Assembly: GCF_012163135.1 (NCBI RefSeq)
Contig: NZ_JAAVUP010000007.1
Coordinates: 1 to 64,000, forward strand
Length of the DNA: 64,000 nucleotides
Direction of reading: 5' to 3'
DNA from: Neoroseomonas oryzicola
Lineage (GTDB): Bacteria > Pseudomonadota > Alphaproteobacteria > Acetobacterales > Acetobacteraceae
Shown here: in pieces, positions 17,330 to 26,305 of the stretch
Layout of the letters: each line of letters opens with the position of its first letter
Position numbering within the stretch: the first letter of the stretch is position 1
Notes under the pieces: generated by a model
Seen by the model: only the letters and a program-made list of their open reading frames with translations
What the model was told of the DNA's origin: nothing
Databases searched by the model: none
Made by a program: the position numbers and the translations under genes

Positions 17330-17817
17330 TCGAAGATCTCCATCAGCCGGCGCTCCCAGCGGTCCTTCACGATGCGCACCCAGGCGTCCTCGTCGATCAG
17401 GTCGAGCACGTGCAGCAGCATGGTGCCGTCGGTCGAATCGTAATCCACCCACACCGTCCCTGGCGTGGCCGTCAGGATGCAAGCCAGCGCCGCGAGGCCG
17501 TGCGGGCTGCGCATGTCGAGCGGTACGCGGACGAAGCCCGACCGCCGCGCATCTTCGCGCGACGGGCGGAGGATGATGCGGGCGACGGCGTTGTTCGACC
17601 GGAAGACTTCGACCACCACATCGCGGAGCAGGCCCGGCACGCTGCCGAGGCGCCGCAGCCTGGCCTTCGGGAAGCGCAGGCGCAGCAATGTGCCGCACCC
17701 AGCGAGAGCGAGGGCAGTGGCCAGGAGGAACGCCGCGGTCGAGACGCTCTCGGTCAGCAGCAGCCACAGCAGGGCGAGCCCGAGGCCGATCAGCGGGTAG
17801 GGGAACCAGCGCTTCAT
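17326..17817 (-). CDS. mrpE: Na+/H+ antiporter subunit E
   Basis: 163 residues, matching MrpE/PhaE. Two to three N-terminal membrane helices (about 6-22 and 26-43) are followed by a conserved cytoplasmic domain including RLRFPKARL and the MRSPHGLAALACILTATPGT stretch typical of the family. Start at ATG 17817 overlaps the TGA of mrpD. The open frame continues upstream inside mrpD but in the wrong frame, so the longer form was not used. Confidence 0.9.
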   Translation of the reverse strand: MKRWFPYPLIGLGLALLWLLLTESVSTAAFLLATALALAGCGTLLRLRFPKARLRRLGSVPGLLRDVVVEVFRSNNAVARIILRPSREDARRSGFVRVPLDMRSPHGLAALACILTATPGTVWVDYDSTDGTMLLHVLDLIDEDAWVRIVKDRWERRLMEIFE

Positions 17818-19418
17818 CGGCCGGGCCCCCCGGCCGGCGTCGAGACGACGCCCTGGAGGTAGTCCGCCGGGATGTGCAACCGCTCGGCCGCCGATTGGAG
17901 ATAGGCCATGGCGGGACCGGCGCCGACCGTCAGGGCGACGCAGAGCAGCAGCAGCATCGCGACGGGGAGGATCTCGATGAGGCCGATGCGCGGCGCGCGT
18001 GTCGCCGGCGAGGCCCAGAACACGTCGATCCCGGTGCGCAGCATGGCAACGACGGTCGCGAAGCCAGACAGGATCAGAGCCGCCATCAGCACCCAGCTCG
18101 TCGCCGGCACGCCAGTCCCGCCGCTGGCGAGCAGCGTCGAGAGGATGGCGAACTTCGCCAGGAAGCCCGACAGCGGCGGCAGGCCCGCGAGCAGCACAGC
18201 GCAGGCCATGAAGGCGAAGCCAAGGATCGCGACGGTGCCCGGGATCGCCACGCCGACGACCTCCTGCTCGTCGATCTCTTCCTCCTCCTCGCCGGCGCCG
18301 AAGGCCTCGCGGCTGACCGCGAGCACGTCCGCGCCGACTTCCCGGCCGCGTTCGACCAGCTCGATGAGAAGGAAGAAGGCCCCGATCGAGAGCACCGAGC
18401 TGACGAGGTAGAGCAGCGCGCCGCCGGTCACCGCCGCCTGCCCTGCACCGATCGCCGCCAGCAGCGTGCCCGAGGAGATCATCACGCTCGCGCCTGCGAG
18501 GCGCGGCAGGTTCTGCGTGGCCAGCACGGCGATGGAGCCGAAGGCGATGGTCAGCAGCCCGCCGATCAGGAGCCAGGCCTCCCCGAAGCCGGCGGATGGG
18601 CCCGCCGCGGCGCCGAACAGCAGCAGCCAGACGCGCAGCACCGCATAAATGCCGACCTTGCTCAGGATGGACAGGATCGCCGCCGCCGGCGTCGTGGCCG
18701 CCGCGTAGGTCGGCGGCAGCCAGAAGCCCAGCGGCCACATCGCGGCCTTCACCAGGAAGGCGATGCCGAGCACGGCAAGACCCGTCTCGAGAAGCCCGCG
18801 GTCGTGGGGCGTCACCCCGCGCATCCGGTGGGCGAGCTCTGCCATGTTGAGCGTGCCGGCAACCCCGTAGACGACGCTGACGCCGACGAGGAAGAGCAGC
18901 GAGGCGACCAGGTTGACGACGATGTAGTGCATCCCGGCGCGCACGCGCGCGACGCCCGATCCGTGCAGCGCCATGCCGTAGGAGGCTGCCAGCATTACCT
19001 CGAAGAAGACGAAGAGGTTGAACAGGTCCCCGGTCAGGAAGGCGCCGTTCAACCCCATCAGCTGGAACTGGAACAGCGGGTGGAAGTGGACGCCCGCACG
19101 TTCCCAGCGGCCCATCGAGAACAGGAAGGCCGCGAAGCCGAGGAGTGCCGCGAGCGCCAGCATGACGGCCGACAGCCGGTCGAGCACCAGCACGATTCCG
19201 AACAGCGACGGCCAGTTGCCCAGGCGATACACGTGCACGGCCGGCCCGTCCGCGATGCCGATCAGGATCGTCGCCAGCACGACGAGCGTGAGGGTCGACA
19301 GCAGGCCGATCGCCGCGGTCAGCCGGCGCCGGCGATCGCCCGCGAGGATCATCGCCGCGCCCGCGATCATCGGCACGACGATCGGCGCGACGACCAGGTG
19401 CTGCATCCAGCCGCTCAC
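17814..19418 (-). CDS. mrpD: Monovalent cation/H+ antiporter subunit D
   Basis: 534 residues, about fourteen membrane helices, homologous to NuoL/M/N proton-pumping subunits of complex I. Conserved charged residues of the ion path are visible, for example LFVFFEVMLAASYGMAL near residue 135 (the key TM5 glutamate) and the KAAMWPLGFWLP segment near 225 (TM7 lysine). GTG at 19418 was chosen as start because it overlaps the mrpC TGA as GTGA; an internal ATG four codons later is the alternative. Together with MrpA it forms the two antiporter-like modules. Confidence 0.9.
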   Translation of the reverse strand: MSGWMQHLVVAPIVVPMIAGAAMILAGDRRRRLTAAIGLLSTLTLVVLATILIGIADGPAVHVYRLGNWPSLFGIVLVLDRLSAVMLALAALLGFAAFLFSMGRWERAGVHFHPLFQFQLMGLNGAFLTGDLFNLFVFFEVMLAASYGMALHGSGVARVRAGMHYIVVNLVASLLFLVGVSVVYGVAGTLNMAELAHRMRGVTPHDRGLLETGLAVLGIAFLVKAAMWPLGFWLPPTYAAATTPAAAILSILSKVGIYAVLRVWLLLFGAAAGPSAGFGEAWLLIGGLLTIAFGSIAVLATQNLPRLAGASVMISSGTLLAAIGAGQAAVTGGALLYLVSSVLSIGAFFLLIELVERGREVGADVLAVSREAFGAGEEEEEIDEQEVVGVAIPGTVAILGFAFMACAVLLAGLPPLSGFLAKFAILSTLLASGGTGVPATSWVLMAALILSGFATVVAMLRTGIDVFWASPATRAPRIGLIEILPVAMLLLLCVALTVGAGPAMAYLQSAAERLHIPADYLQGVVSTPAGGPGR

Positions 19419-19759
19419 CGCTCGCGCTCCCGACCGTCGACGTGATCGGTGCCGGTCAGGCCGCGCGCGGCCAGCAGCACGACCAGCAGCAGCGCTGTCG
19501 TCGCGAAGCCGATGACGATGGCGGTCAGAACAAGGGCCTGCGGCAGCGGGTCGGCATAGGCCCCGAGCGTCCCGGTCTCCCCCGGGGAGAGGATCGCCGC
19601 CGCGCCGCTGCGCAGTCCACCCGTCGAGAAGATGAACAGGTTCACCGCATAGGACAGCAGTGCCAGGCCGACGATGAGCTGGAAGGTGCGCGGGCGCAGC
19701 AGCAGCCACACGCCCGACCCGGCCAGCACCCCGATGGCGAGGGAGACGACGAGTTCCAT
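19415..19759 (-). CDS. mrpC: Monovalent cation/H+ antiporter subunit C
   Basis: 114 residues, three membrane helices, homologous to NuoK. Contains the family patterns GVWLLLRPRTFQLIVGLALL and ADPLPQALVLTAIVIGFATTA, the latter almost invariant in MrpC proteins. ATG 19759 overlaps the stop of the fused mrpA gene and its own stop overlaps the mrpD start. The genomic order A(B)-C-D-E-F-G is the six-gene layout of the Sinorhizobium pha locus. Confidence 0.92.
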   Translation of the reverse strand: MELVVSLAIGVLAGSGVWLLLRPRTFQLIVGLALLSYAVNLFIFSTGGLRSGAAAILSPGETGTLGAYADPLPQALVLTAIVIGFATTALLLVVLLAARGLTGTDHVDGRERER

Positions 19760-22668
19760 CACGCCTCTCCCGCGCGGCCGGCCGCGCGGCGCGGCGCGGA
19801 GCGATGCCCGCGGACCGACTGATGCGCCAGGGCCACGAGCATCAGCAGCGTCGCCCCGACCACCAGCGCGAAGACGCCGATGTCGAAGATCAGCGCGCTC
19901 GCCGTCGGGACCTTGCCGATCAGCGGCAGCTCCGCATAGGCGAAGTAGGTGGTCAGGAACGGCCGGCCGAAGAACCAGGCCGCGAGGCCGGTGCCCGAGG
20001 CGACGAGCAGCCCAGCGCCGAGCCAGATCTGGGGAAGCAGGCGCAGGTGGCTCTCGGTCCAGGCCGCACCGCCGATGATGTACTGCAGCAGGATGGCGAT
20101 CGCGACGACCATGCCGGCCGAGAAGCCGCCGCCAGGCAAGTCGTGGCCGCGCAGCAGCAGGAAGACCGCGACGATCAGCATGACCGGGAACAGCAGGCGC
20201 GTGAGCGTGAAGGGGACCAGCAGCCAGTCTGCGGTCGGGCGCACCGCGTCCTCGTGCTGCGCGCCGCCGTCCTGCTCGCGCTGCTGCTCGGGGATCCCGA
20301 CGCTGTCCGCGGCGGGGCGGAAGCGACGCAGCAGGGCGTAGGTGGTCAGGGCCACGGCGGCGACGACGAAGATCTCGCCCAGCGTGTCGAAGCCGCGGAA
20401 ATCGACGAGGATGACGTTGACCACATTGGTGCCGCCGCCCTCGGTGTAGGCGCGCTCGAGGAAGTGGCGCGCGAGGAGCTCGGGCGGCACCCGCGTCATG
20501 ACGGCATAGGACAGGGCCGCGAGGCCGCCTCCGGCGCCGATCGCGATGGCGAGGTCGCGCGCCCGGCGCGTGCGCGTCAGAACCTCCGGCCCCTTCTCCC
20601 CGGCGACCTGGAAGCGCTTTGGCAGCCAGCGCAGGCCGAGCACCAGCAGGACCGTCGTCACCACCTCGACCGTCAGCTGCGTCAGCGCGAGGTCGGGTGC
20701 CGAGAACCACACGAAGGTGATGCAGACGACGAGCCCCACGCCGCCGAGCAGGATCACGGCGGCGAGCCGGTGGAACTTCGCCTGCCAGGCGGTCCCGAGC
20801 GCGAAGGCCGCACCCACCATCCAGATCAGCGCCAGCACCGGGTCGACCGGCGTGGAGGGCAGGTTGCCCGGGCCGAAGCCGCGCAGCCAGACGGCGCCGG
20901 CGCCGGCCAGGATCGCGATCCCCACGATCAGCCGCAGCTGCGGCTGGAGGCGGCGCGTCCCGAGCAGGGCCTCGAGCCGCCGCGCGAGCCGCCAGGACAC
21001 GAACACCATGACCCGTTCGAAGATCCGCTGCGCGTCGATGCGCCGGATCAGCGGGGCTCCTTCCACGCTGCCCTTCAGCCGCTGCTGCAGCAGCATGTAG
21101 AGCATGACGCCGCCGGCGAGGGCGATGACGCTCATCAGCAGGGGCAGGTTGAAGCCGTGCCAGACTGCCAGGCTGTAGTAGGGCACATCCGCCCCCAGCA
21201 CGCCGCGAACGGCGATGGCGAGGTAGGGCCCGACGGTGGCCGCCGGCAGCAGCCCCACCATGATGCAGGTGAGGACGAGGATCTCGACCGGCAGGCGCAT
21301 CCAGCTTGCCGGTTCGTGGGGCGTGCGCGGCAGGTCGGTCGCCGCGGGTCCGAAGAAGGCGCCATGAATGAAGCGCAGGGAATAGGCAACGGAAAAGGCG
21401 CTCGCGAGCAAGGCGGCGACCGGCAGGACGTTCAGCAGAGGGGAGAGCGGCACGTCGGCCGTCAGCGCCTCGGCGAAGAACATCTCCTTCGACAGGAAGC
21501 CGTTGAGCAGGGGCACGCCCGCCATGGCGGCTGCCGCCACCATGGCCAGCCGTGCCGTGAAGGGCATCGACTGGTTCAGGCCTGACAGCCGCCGGATGTC
21601 CCTCGTGCCGGTCTCATGGTCGATGATGCCGGCGGCCATGAAGAGCGAGCACTTGAATGCCGCGTGGTTGATGATGTGGAAGACGGCGGCGACCAGCGCG
21701 AGCTCGCTCTTCAGCCCCAGCAGCAGCGTTATGAGTCCGAGATGGCTGATCGTGGAATAGGCGAGCAGCCCCTTCAGGTCGTTCTGGAAGATGGCGATGT
21801 AGGCGCCGAGAAGCAGCGTCGTCAGTCCCGCCAGTCCGACCGTCCAGGCCCAGGCATCGGTACCCGCCATGACCGGCCACAGCCGCGCGAGCAGGAAGAC
21901 GCCCGCCTTCACCAGCGTCGCCGAATGCAGGTAGGCCGAGACCGGCGTCGGCGCCGCCATCGCGTGCGGCAGCCAGAAGTGGAAGGGGAATTGCGCGCTC
22001 TTCGTCAGCGCGCCGAGCACGACGAGGATCAGCGCCGCGAGGTAGAGTGGATGCTCCCGGATGCGGTCCCCGGCCGACAGCACGGCGTCCAGGTCGTAGC
22101 TGCCGACGATGTGCCCGATCAGCAGTACCCCGCCGAACAGCGCCAGCCCGCCGGCGCCGGTCACGGTCAGCGCCATGCGCGCCCCGTCGCGCGCGGCCGC
22201 CGTGTGGTGCCAGTAGCCGATGAGCAGGAAGGAAAAGAGGCTCGTCAGTTCCCAGAAGAAGACGAGCTGCACCAGGTTGCCCGACACCACCACGCCCGTC
22301 ATCGCACCCATGAAGGCGAGCAGGAAGGCGAAGAAGCGCGGCACCGGGTCGTCCGAGGACATGTAGTAGCGCGCATAGAGGACCACGAGCGCGCCGATGC
22401 CGCTGATCAGCCCGGCGAACAGCCAGGCGAAGCCGTCGAGACGCAGCGTGAGGTTCAGCCCCAGCGTCGGCATCCAGGCGAATTCCGCCCGCAGCACGCC
22501 GCCGGCCGACACCGTCGGATAGGCCGCCCAGACAAGGCCGAGGCAGGCAAGCGCGACCGCCCCGGCCACGCCCGAGGCCGCATCCCGCGCCCGCAACAGC
22601 CCGGCGACAATGGCGCCGATGAAGGGAAGGCCGACGAGGGCCATCAGCAGCAGGCTGTCAGGCATCAT
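19759..22668 (-). CDS. mrpA: Monovalent cation/H+ antiporter subunit A fused to subunit B
   Basis: 969 residues. Residues about 1-640 are a NuoL-like antiporter core, with the TM5 glutamate in QLVFFWELTSLFSFLLIGYW and the TM7 lysine in LTKSAQFPFHFWLP. Residues about 640-770 form the MrpA C-terminal extension. From about residue 815 a complete MrpB domain follows, with RLLFPVMLIVAVFLLLRGHD and GGGFSAGMV. Separate mrpB genes are absent, so this is the fused PhaAB form of group-2 Mrp systems. A double Met start (22668, 22665) exists; the first was used. The complex exchanges Na+ or K+ for protons in alkali, salt or, in rhizobia, potassium adaptation. Confidence 0.93.
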   Translation of the reverse strand: MMPDSLLLMALVGLPFIGAIVAGLLRARDAASGVAGAVALACLGLVWAAYPTVSAGGVLRAEFAWMPTLGLNLTLRLDGFAWLFAGLISGIGALVVLYARYYMSSDDPVPRFFAFLLAFMGAMTGVVVSGNLVQLVFFWELTSLFSFLLIGYWHHTAAARDGARMALTVTGAGGLALFGGVLLIGHIVGSYDLDAVLSAGDRIREHPLYLAALILVVLGALTKSAQFPFHFWLPHAMAAPTPVSAYLHSATLVKAGVFLLARLWPVMAGTDAWAWTVGLAGLTTLLLGAYIAIFQNDLKGLLAYSTISHLGLITLLLGLKSELALVAAVFHIINHAAFKCSLFMAAGIIDHETGTRDIRRLSGLNQSMPFTARLAMVAAAAMAGVPLLNGFLSKEMFFAEALTADVPLSPLLNVLPVAALLASAFSVAYSLRFIHGAFFGPAATDLPRTPHEPASWMRLPVEILVLTCIMVGLLPAATVGPYLAIAVRGVLGADVPYYSLAVWHGFNLPLLMSVIALAGGVMLYMLLQQRLKGSVEGAPLIRRIDAQRIFERVMVFVSWRLARRLEALLGTRRLQPQLRLIVGIAILAGAGAVWLRGFGPGNLPSTPVDPVLALIWMVGAAFALGTAWQAKFHRLAAVILLGGVGLVVCITFVWFSAPDLALTQLTVEVVTTVLLVLGLRWLPKRFQVAGEKGPEVLTRTRRARDLAIAIGAGGGLAALSYAVMTRVPPELLARHFLERAYTEGGGTNVVNVILVDFRGFDTLGEIFVVAAVALTTYALLRRFRPAADSVGIPEQQREQDGGAQHEDAVRPTADWLLVPFTLTRLLFPVMLIVAVFLLLRGHDLPGGGFSAGMVVAIAILLQYIIGGAAWTESHLRLLPQIWLGAGLLVASGTGLAAWFFGRPFLTTYFAYAELPLIGKVPTASALIFDIGVFALVVGATLLMLVALAHQSVRGHRSAPRRAAGRAGEA

Positions 22669-22713
22669 GCCATCCGCTGCGCAGCGCCGCGGCGCGGCCG
22701 CCGGTTCCGGGCG

Positions 22714-23184
22714 TCATGGCGCGTCATCCTCGGGCTCCACGGCGCGGTTGAGCACCGAGGCGGCCTCCTCGGCCGAACCGGCGCTGCGAAGCTGGCGCAG
22801 CGCCTGCGGTTCGCGCAGCGCGCGGCAGGTCTCGGACAGCGCCGGCAGGAAGCCGTCTGCTTCGGCCTCGGGCCAGAGCACGAGGACGACGAGGTCGACC
22901 GGCTCGTCATCGCGCGCCTCGTAGTCGATCGGGCGCTGCAGCCGCGCGAACAGCATGATGGGGCGGCCATCGCCGGGAAGCCGGGCGTGCGGCAGCGCCA
23001 CGCCGCGGCCGAGCGCGGTCGAGCCGAGGGCTTCGCGATCCTCCAGGGCGCCCAGGATCTCCGCTTCCGGGCGCCCGAGACGCTGCGCGGCCTCGGCCGC
23101 GAGCGTCTGCAGCAGGCTGCGCTTGCTGCCTGCCTTCAGGTCCAGGACGATGTTCGCGGTCGGGATCCGATCCGAGATGCCCAT
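22714..23184 (-). CDS. PTS IIA-type (PtsN-like) regulatory protein leading the mrp operon
   Basis: 156 residues with the EIIA-Ntr/fructose IIA fold. The phosphoryl-accepting histidine is H66 in GRGVALPHARLPG, and the following MLFARLQRPIDYEA and VLVLWPEAEADGF match the family. It ends 45 bases before mrpA and is in the same orientation, so it is probably the first gene of the operon. PtsN proteins control potassium transport in other Proteobacteria, which suggests local control of the antiporter by phosphorylation state. No sugar-permease genes are nearby, which argues against a transport role. It may be a second PtsN paralogue; the usual rpoN neighbourhood is missing. Confidence 0.85.
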   Translation of the reverse strand: MGISDRIPTANIVLDLKAGSKRSLLQTLAAEAAQRLGRPEAEILGALEDREALGSTALGRGVALPHARLPGDGRPIMLFARLQRPIDYEARDDEPVDLVVLVLWPEAEADGFLPALSETCRALREPQALRQLRSAGSAEEAASVLNRAVEPEDDAP

Positions 23185-23485
23185 GCGCTCCTCCGGGAAG
23201 CGCCGCGGCGCGCTGGGCGGTGCGGCGTCTCCACGTTCGGGTTCGGGCGGGCCGCGATCAGATGATCAGAGGACCGCGCCGGAAGCCGGCCCGGCGCCGA
23301 GGCCCGCGGGATAATGTCGCTGACGAGGCGACTACCAACCGGATTAATGAATTGCAATCCTACGCGGCGTCCCGTTCGTGCCGCTCGCGCCCGACGCCTG
23401 GTTTCGCTTCGTCACTGGCGCTCCCGTCGCGGTCACGCGAAAAGAGTTGTCCCATGTGGCTCGCTCGCGGCTAGACCGCACCGGA
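23185..23485. other. Divergent intergenic region between ptsN-like and efflux genes
   Basis: About 300 bp separating two divergent operons, so it should hold both promoters. The most AT-rich and symmetric part is at 23341-23360. Nothing else with clear symmetry was found. Frames here on both strands are arginine-rich shadows. Confidence 0.55.
23341..23360. promoter_or_regulatory. AT-rich inverted repeat, candidate operator of efflux operon
   Basis: GGATT (23341-23345) and AATCC (23356-23360) flank a ten-base AT-rich centre (AATGAATTGC). It is the only AT-rich dyad in the divergent gap, and lies about 125 bases before the outer-membrane factor start. No regulator gene is adjacent to name a partner. 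Confidence 0.35.
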
Positions 23486-24946
23486 ATGCCGGCTCTTCCA
23501 GGACCTCGACCCGAGCGGCGACGCATGCCCGTGTCTCCCGGCGTTGCGCTGGTGGCCATGGCCCTTGTCGGCTGCGCCCTGCCGATCGAGCCAGCCGAGT
23601 CCGGCCTGCGCACGCCCGAACGCTTCGTGGGCGCGGCCAGCGCGTCGGCGCCGGCTGCCGCGCCCGATCCTGCTTGGTGGGGCGGCTTCCAGACGCCCGA
23701 TCTCGACCGGCTGATGGCCGATGCGATGGGCGGCAATTTCGATGTCGCCGCCGCGGTGGCGCGCCTTCAGCAGGCCGACGCGGCCCTGCGCATCGCCGGT
23801 GCCCAGCTGCTGCCCTTCGTCGACGTGAATGCGTCCATCGCGCGGACCCGCGGCACCTCCTCGACGCCGGGCACGCCCGCCAATTCCGGCCGGCAATATG
23901 GCGGGACGCTGCGCGCGAGCTACCAGATCGACTTCTGGGGCGGGCTGCGCGCGCAGGAACAGGCGGCGCGGGACAGCGTCTCCGCAGCGGAATTCGGCGT
24001 CGGCACCGTCACGCTCGCCACGCAATCGGCGGTCGCCGCGGCGCTGTTCGACCTGCTCGGCGCGCAGGAGCAACTCGCGATCCAGCAGGACAACCTGCGC
24101 ATCGCCGAACGTACGCTGACCATCCTGCGACAGCGGCTCGCCGTCGGGACGGCGACCGGACTGGACGTGGCGCAGCAGGAAACCGTCGTCGCACAGCAGC
24201 GTGCCCAGGTGCCGCCCCTGCTCCAGACGGTCGAGGCCAACACATTCGCCCTGGCGACCCTGGCCGGCCTGCCGCCGGCCGAGGTAACGATCGCGCGACA
24301 CCGCCTCGCGGCCGTTCGGGTGCCCGATGTCGTACCCGGCATCCCCTCCGAAGTGCTGGCCCGCCGCCCGGATGTCCGCCTGGCCGAGGCGAACCTCGCC
24401 GCGGCGAGCGCCGACGTCACCGCCGCCCGCGCGGCGCTGTTCCCGACCATCGCCCTGACCGCAGAGGGCGGACTGCAAAGCATCGCATTGCAGACCCTGC
24501 TGCGGCCCGGCGCCACGATCTACGGCATTGCCGCGAGCCTGACGCAGACCCTCTTCGACGGCGGCGCCCTGCGCGCCCAGCTCGAACAGACGCGCGCCCG
24601 GCGCCTCGAGCTCTTGGCGAACTACCGCCAGGCCATACTTTCAGCGCTGCAGGACACCGAGACGGGTCTGTCCGCGCTGCAGCGCAACACGGAACTGGTG
24701 GCCCTGCAGACGGCGCGGGCGGAAGCGGCCCAACGCGCCTATGATGTGTCGGAAGCGCAGTTCCGTGCCGGAACCATCGATTTGCTGACCGTGCTCATCA
24801 CGCAGACCACGCTGTTCAACGCCCGCCTGGCGCTGGTCCAGGCCCAGACCGCGCGGCTGCAGGCCGCCGCGGCGCTGTTCGTCGCGCTCGGCGGCGGCTG
24901 GACGGCCGACAGCATGCGCCGGGCGATGGCCGGGCCGACGCCATGA
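23486..24946 (+). CDS. Outer-membrane efflux lipoprotein (NodT/OprM-type TolC family)
   Basis: 486 residues, typical for the RND-type outer-membrane factor. Two internally related halves of long amphipathic helices and beta strands are seen, with the family segments LDRLMADAMGGNFDVAAAVARL and GLDVAQQETVVAQQRA, and SEVLARRPDVRLAEANLAAA in the second half. ATG 23486 gives an arginine-rich n-region and a lipobox L27-V28-G29-C30, so the chain is probably acylated at C30; ATG 23525 would leave no positive charge before the hydrophobic core. The stop overlaps the ATG of the adaptor gene. It forms the exit duct for the pump encoded next. Confidence 0.85.
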   Translation: MPALPGPRPERRRMPVSPGVALVAMALVGCALPIEPAESGLRTPERFVGAASASAPAAAPDPAWWGGFQTPDLDRLMADAMGGNFDVAAAVARLQQADAALRIAGAQLLPFVDVNASIARTRGTSSTPGTPANSGRQYGGTLRASYQIDFWGGLRAQEQAARDSVSAAEFGVGTVTLATQSAVAAALFDLLGAQEQLAIQQDNLRIAERTLTILRQRLAVGTATGLDVAQQETVVAQQRAQVPPLLQTVEANTFALATLAGLPPAEVTIARHRLAAVRVPDVVPGIPSEVLARRPDVRLAEANLAAASADVTAARAALFPTIALTAEGGLQSIALQTLLRPGATIYGIAASLTQTLFDGGALRAQLEQTRARRLELLANYRQAILSALQDTETGLSALQRNTELVALQTARAEAAQRAYDVSEAQFRAGTIDLLTVLITQTTLFNARLALVQAQTARLQAAAALFVALGGGWTADSMRRAMAGPTP

Positions 24947-26295
24947 ACGAGCTGCCGCGGCCGCCCCGCCCCGAGGCCCCGACGACGGTCGAGACGGAAT
25001 CCCCGCCGCGCCGGCGCCGCCTCTGGCCGTGGCTGTTCCTCCTCGCGCTGATCGCCGGCGGCGGGTGGTACGCCTGGCGCCAGGGCTGGCTGCCCTTCCT
25101 GCCCGCGCCGCAGCCGGCCGCCAGCACGACGCCGCCCTCCGGCTTCGGCCCCGGCGGCGGTCCGCGGGGGCGTGTCGCCGTGCCGGTCAGCGCCGCCGAG
25201 GCGATCGTGACCGACGTGCCGATCGTCCTCGATGCGCTGGGCACGGTGCAGGCGTTCAACACCATCACCGTGGTGCCGCAGGTCACCGGCCGGATCACCG
25301 AGATCGCCTTCACCGAGGGCCAGGACGTCCGTGCCGGCGAGGTGCTGGTGCGCCTCGATCCCCGGGCCTTCCAGGCGACGCTCGACCAGGCCGTCGCCAC
25401 CAAGGCGCAGCGGGAGGCGCAGCTGGCCAATGCGCGGCTCGACCTGCAGCGCTACCAGCAACTGATGCGCATCAACGGCACCTCGCAGCAGACGCTCGAT
25501 ACGCAGCGTGCGGCGGTTGCGCAGCTCGAGGCGCAGGTGCAGTTCGACCAGGCGACGATCGACAACGCGCAGGTGCAGCTGGACTACACCGTCATCCGAT
25601 CCCCGATCGACGGTCGCGTCGGCCTGCGGCAGGTCGACATCGGCAACCTCGTGCAGAGCAGCTCGAGCGGCATCGTCACCATCACCCAGATCCGCCCGAT
25701 CAGCGTGACCTTCACCCTGCCGCAGCAGGCGCTGCCGCAGGTGATGCAGGCAATCGCGGCCGGCCCGGTGCCGGTGGAAGCCCGACTGCCCGATCCCGTG
25801 ATCCCGCGCCCCGAAGGCACGCCGGTGCCGCCGAACCCGGTCGGGACGCTGGTGACGGTGGACAACCAGGTGGATGCGGCGACCGGCACGATCCGGCTCA
25901 AGGCGACCTTCCCCAACGAGGACCAGCGCCTCTGGCCCGGCGCTTTCGTGAACATCCGCCTGCAGGTCGCGGTGCTGCGCAGCGTGACGGCGATCCCGCT
26001 GGTGGCGGTGCAGCGCGGCCCCGACGGCGCCTATGCCTTCGTCGTCACGGCCGAGAACACGGTCGAGCAGCGGCCGCTGGCGGTCGGCATCATCTCGGGC
26101 GCCCAGGCGGTCGTGCAGCGCGGGCTGCGGCCGGGCGAACGCGTCGTGACCTCGGGTGCGCTCCGCCTGACGCCCGGCGCCGCGGTGCAGGTCGCCGAAC
26201 CGGTCCGCCCGCCGGCCGGAGCCGCGCAGCAGCGCCGCCGCCAGGCGCCGCCCGGCGGTCCACCCCCGGGGGCGCCGCCCGGCCCGCCGCGGTGA
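24943..26295 (+). CDS. RND efflux periplasmic adaptor subunit (MdtA-like)
   Basis: 450 residues, membrane fusion protein. A single N-terminal anchor helix (about 27-46) follows an arginine cluster. The lipoyl halves flank an alpha-hairpin at about 130-210; LGTVQAFNTITVVPQVTGRI and DYTVIRSPIDGRVGLRQVD are the usual signatures. The C-terminal tail is strongly P/G/R-rich (from about residue 420) as in MdtA proteins. ATGA overlap with the upstream outer-membrane factor and 10-bp spacing to the first permease gene make one operon of four genes. It bridges the pump and the outer-membrane channel. Confidence 0.9.
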   Translation: MNELPRPPRPEAPTTVETESPPRRRRLWPWLFLLALIAGGGWYAWRQGWLPFLPAPQPAASTTPPSGFGPGGGPRGRVAVPVSAAEAIVTDVPIVLDALGTVQAFNTITVVPQVTGRITEIAFTEGQDVRAGEVLVRLDPRAFQATLDQAVATKAQREAQLANARLDLQRYQQLMRINGTSQQTLDTQRAAVAQLEAQVQFDQATIDNAQVQLDYTVIRSPIDGRVGLRQVDIGNLVQSSSSGIVTITQIRPISVTFTLPQQALPQVMQAIAAGPVPVEARLPDPVIPRPEGTPVPPNPVGTLVTVDNQVDAATGTIRLKATFPNEDQRLWPGAFVNIRLQVAVLRSVTAIPLVAVQRGPDGAYAFVVTAENTVEQRPLAVGIISGAQAVVQRGLRPGERVVTSGALRLTPGAAVQVAEPVRPPAGAAQQRRRQAPPGGPPPGAPPGPPR

Positions 26296-26305
26296 GGGCG
26301 CGCGG

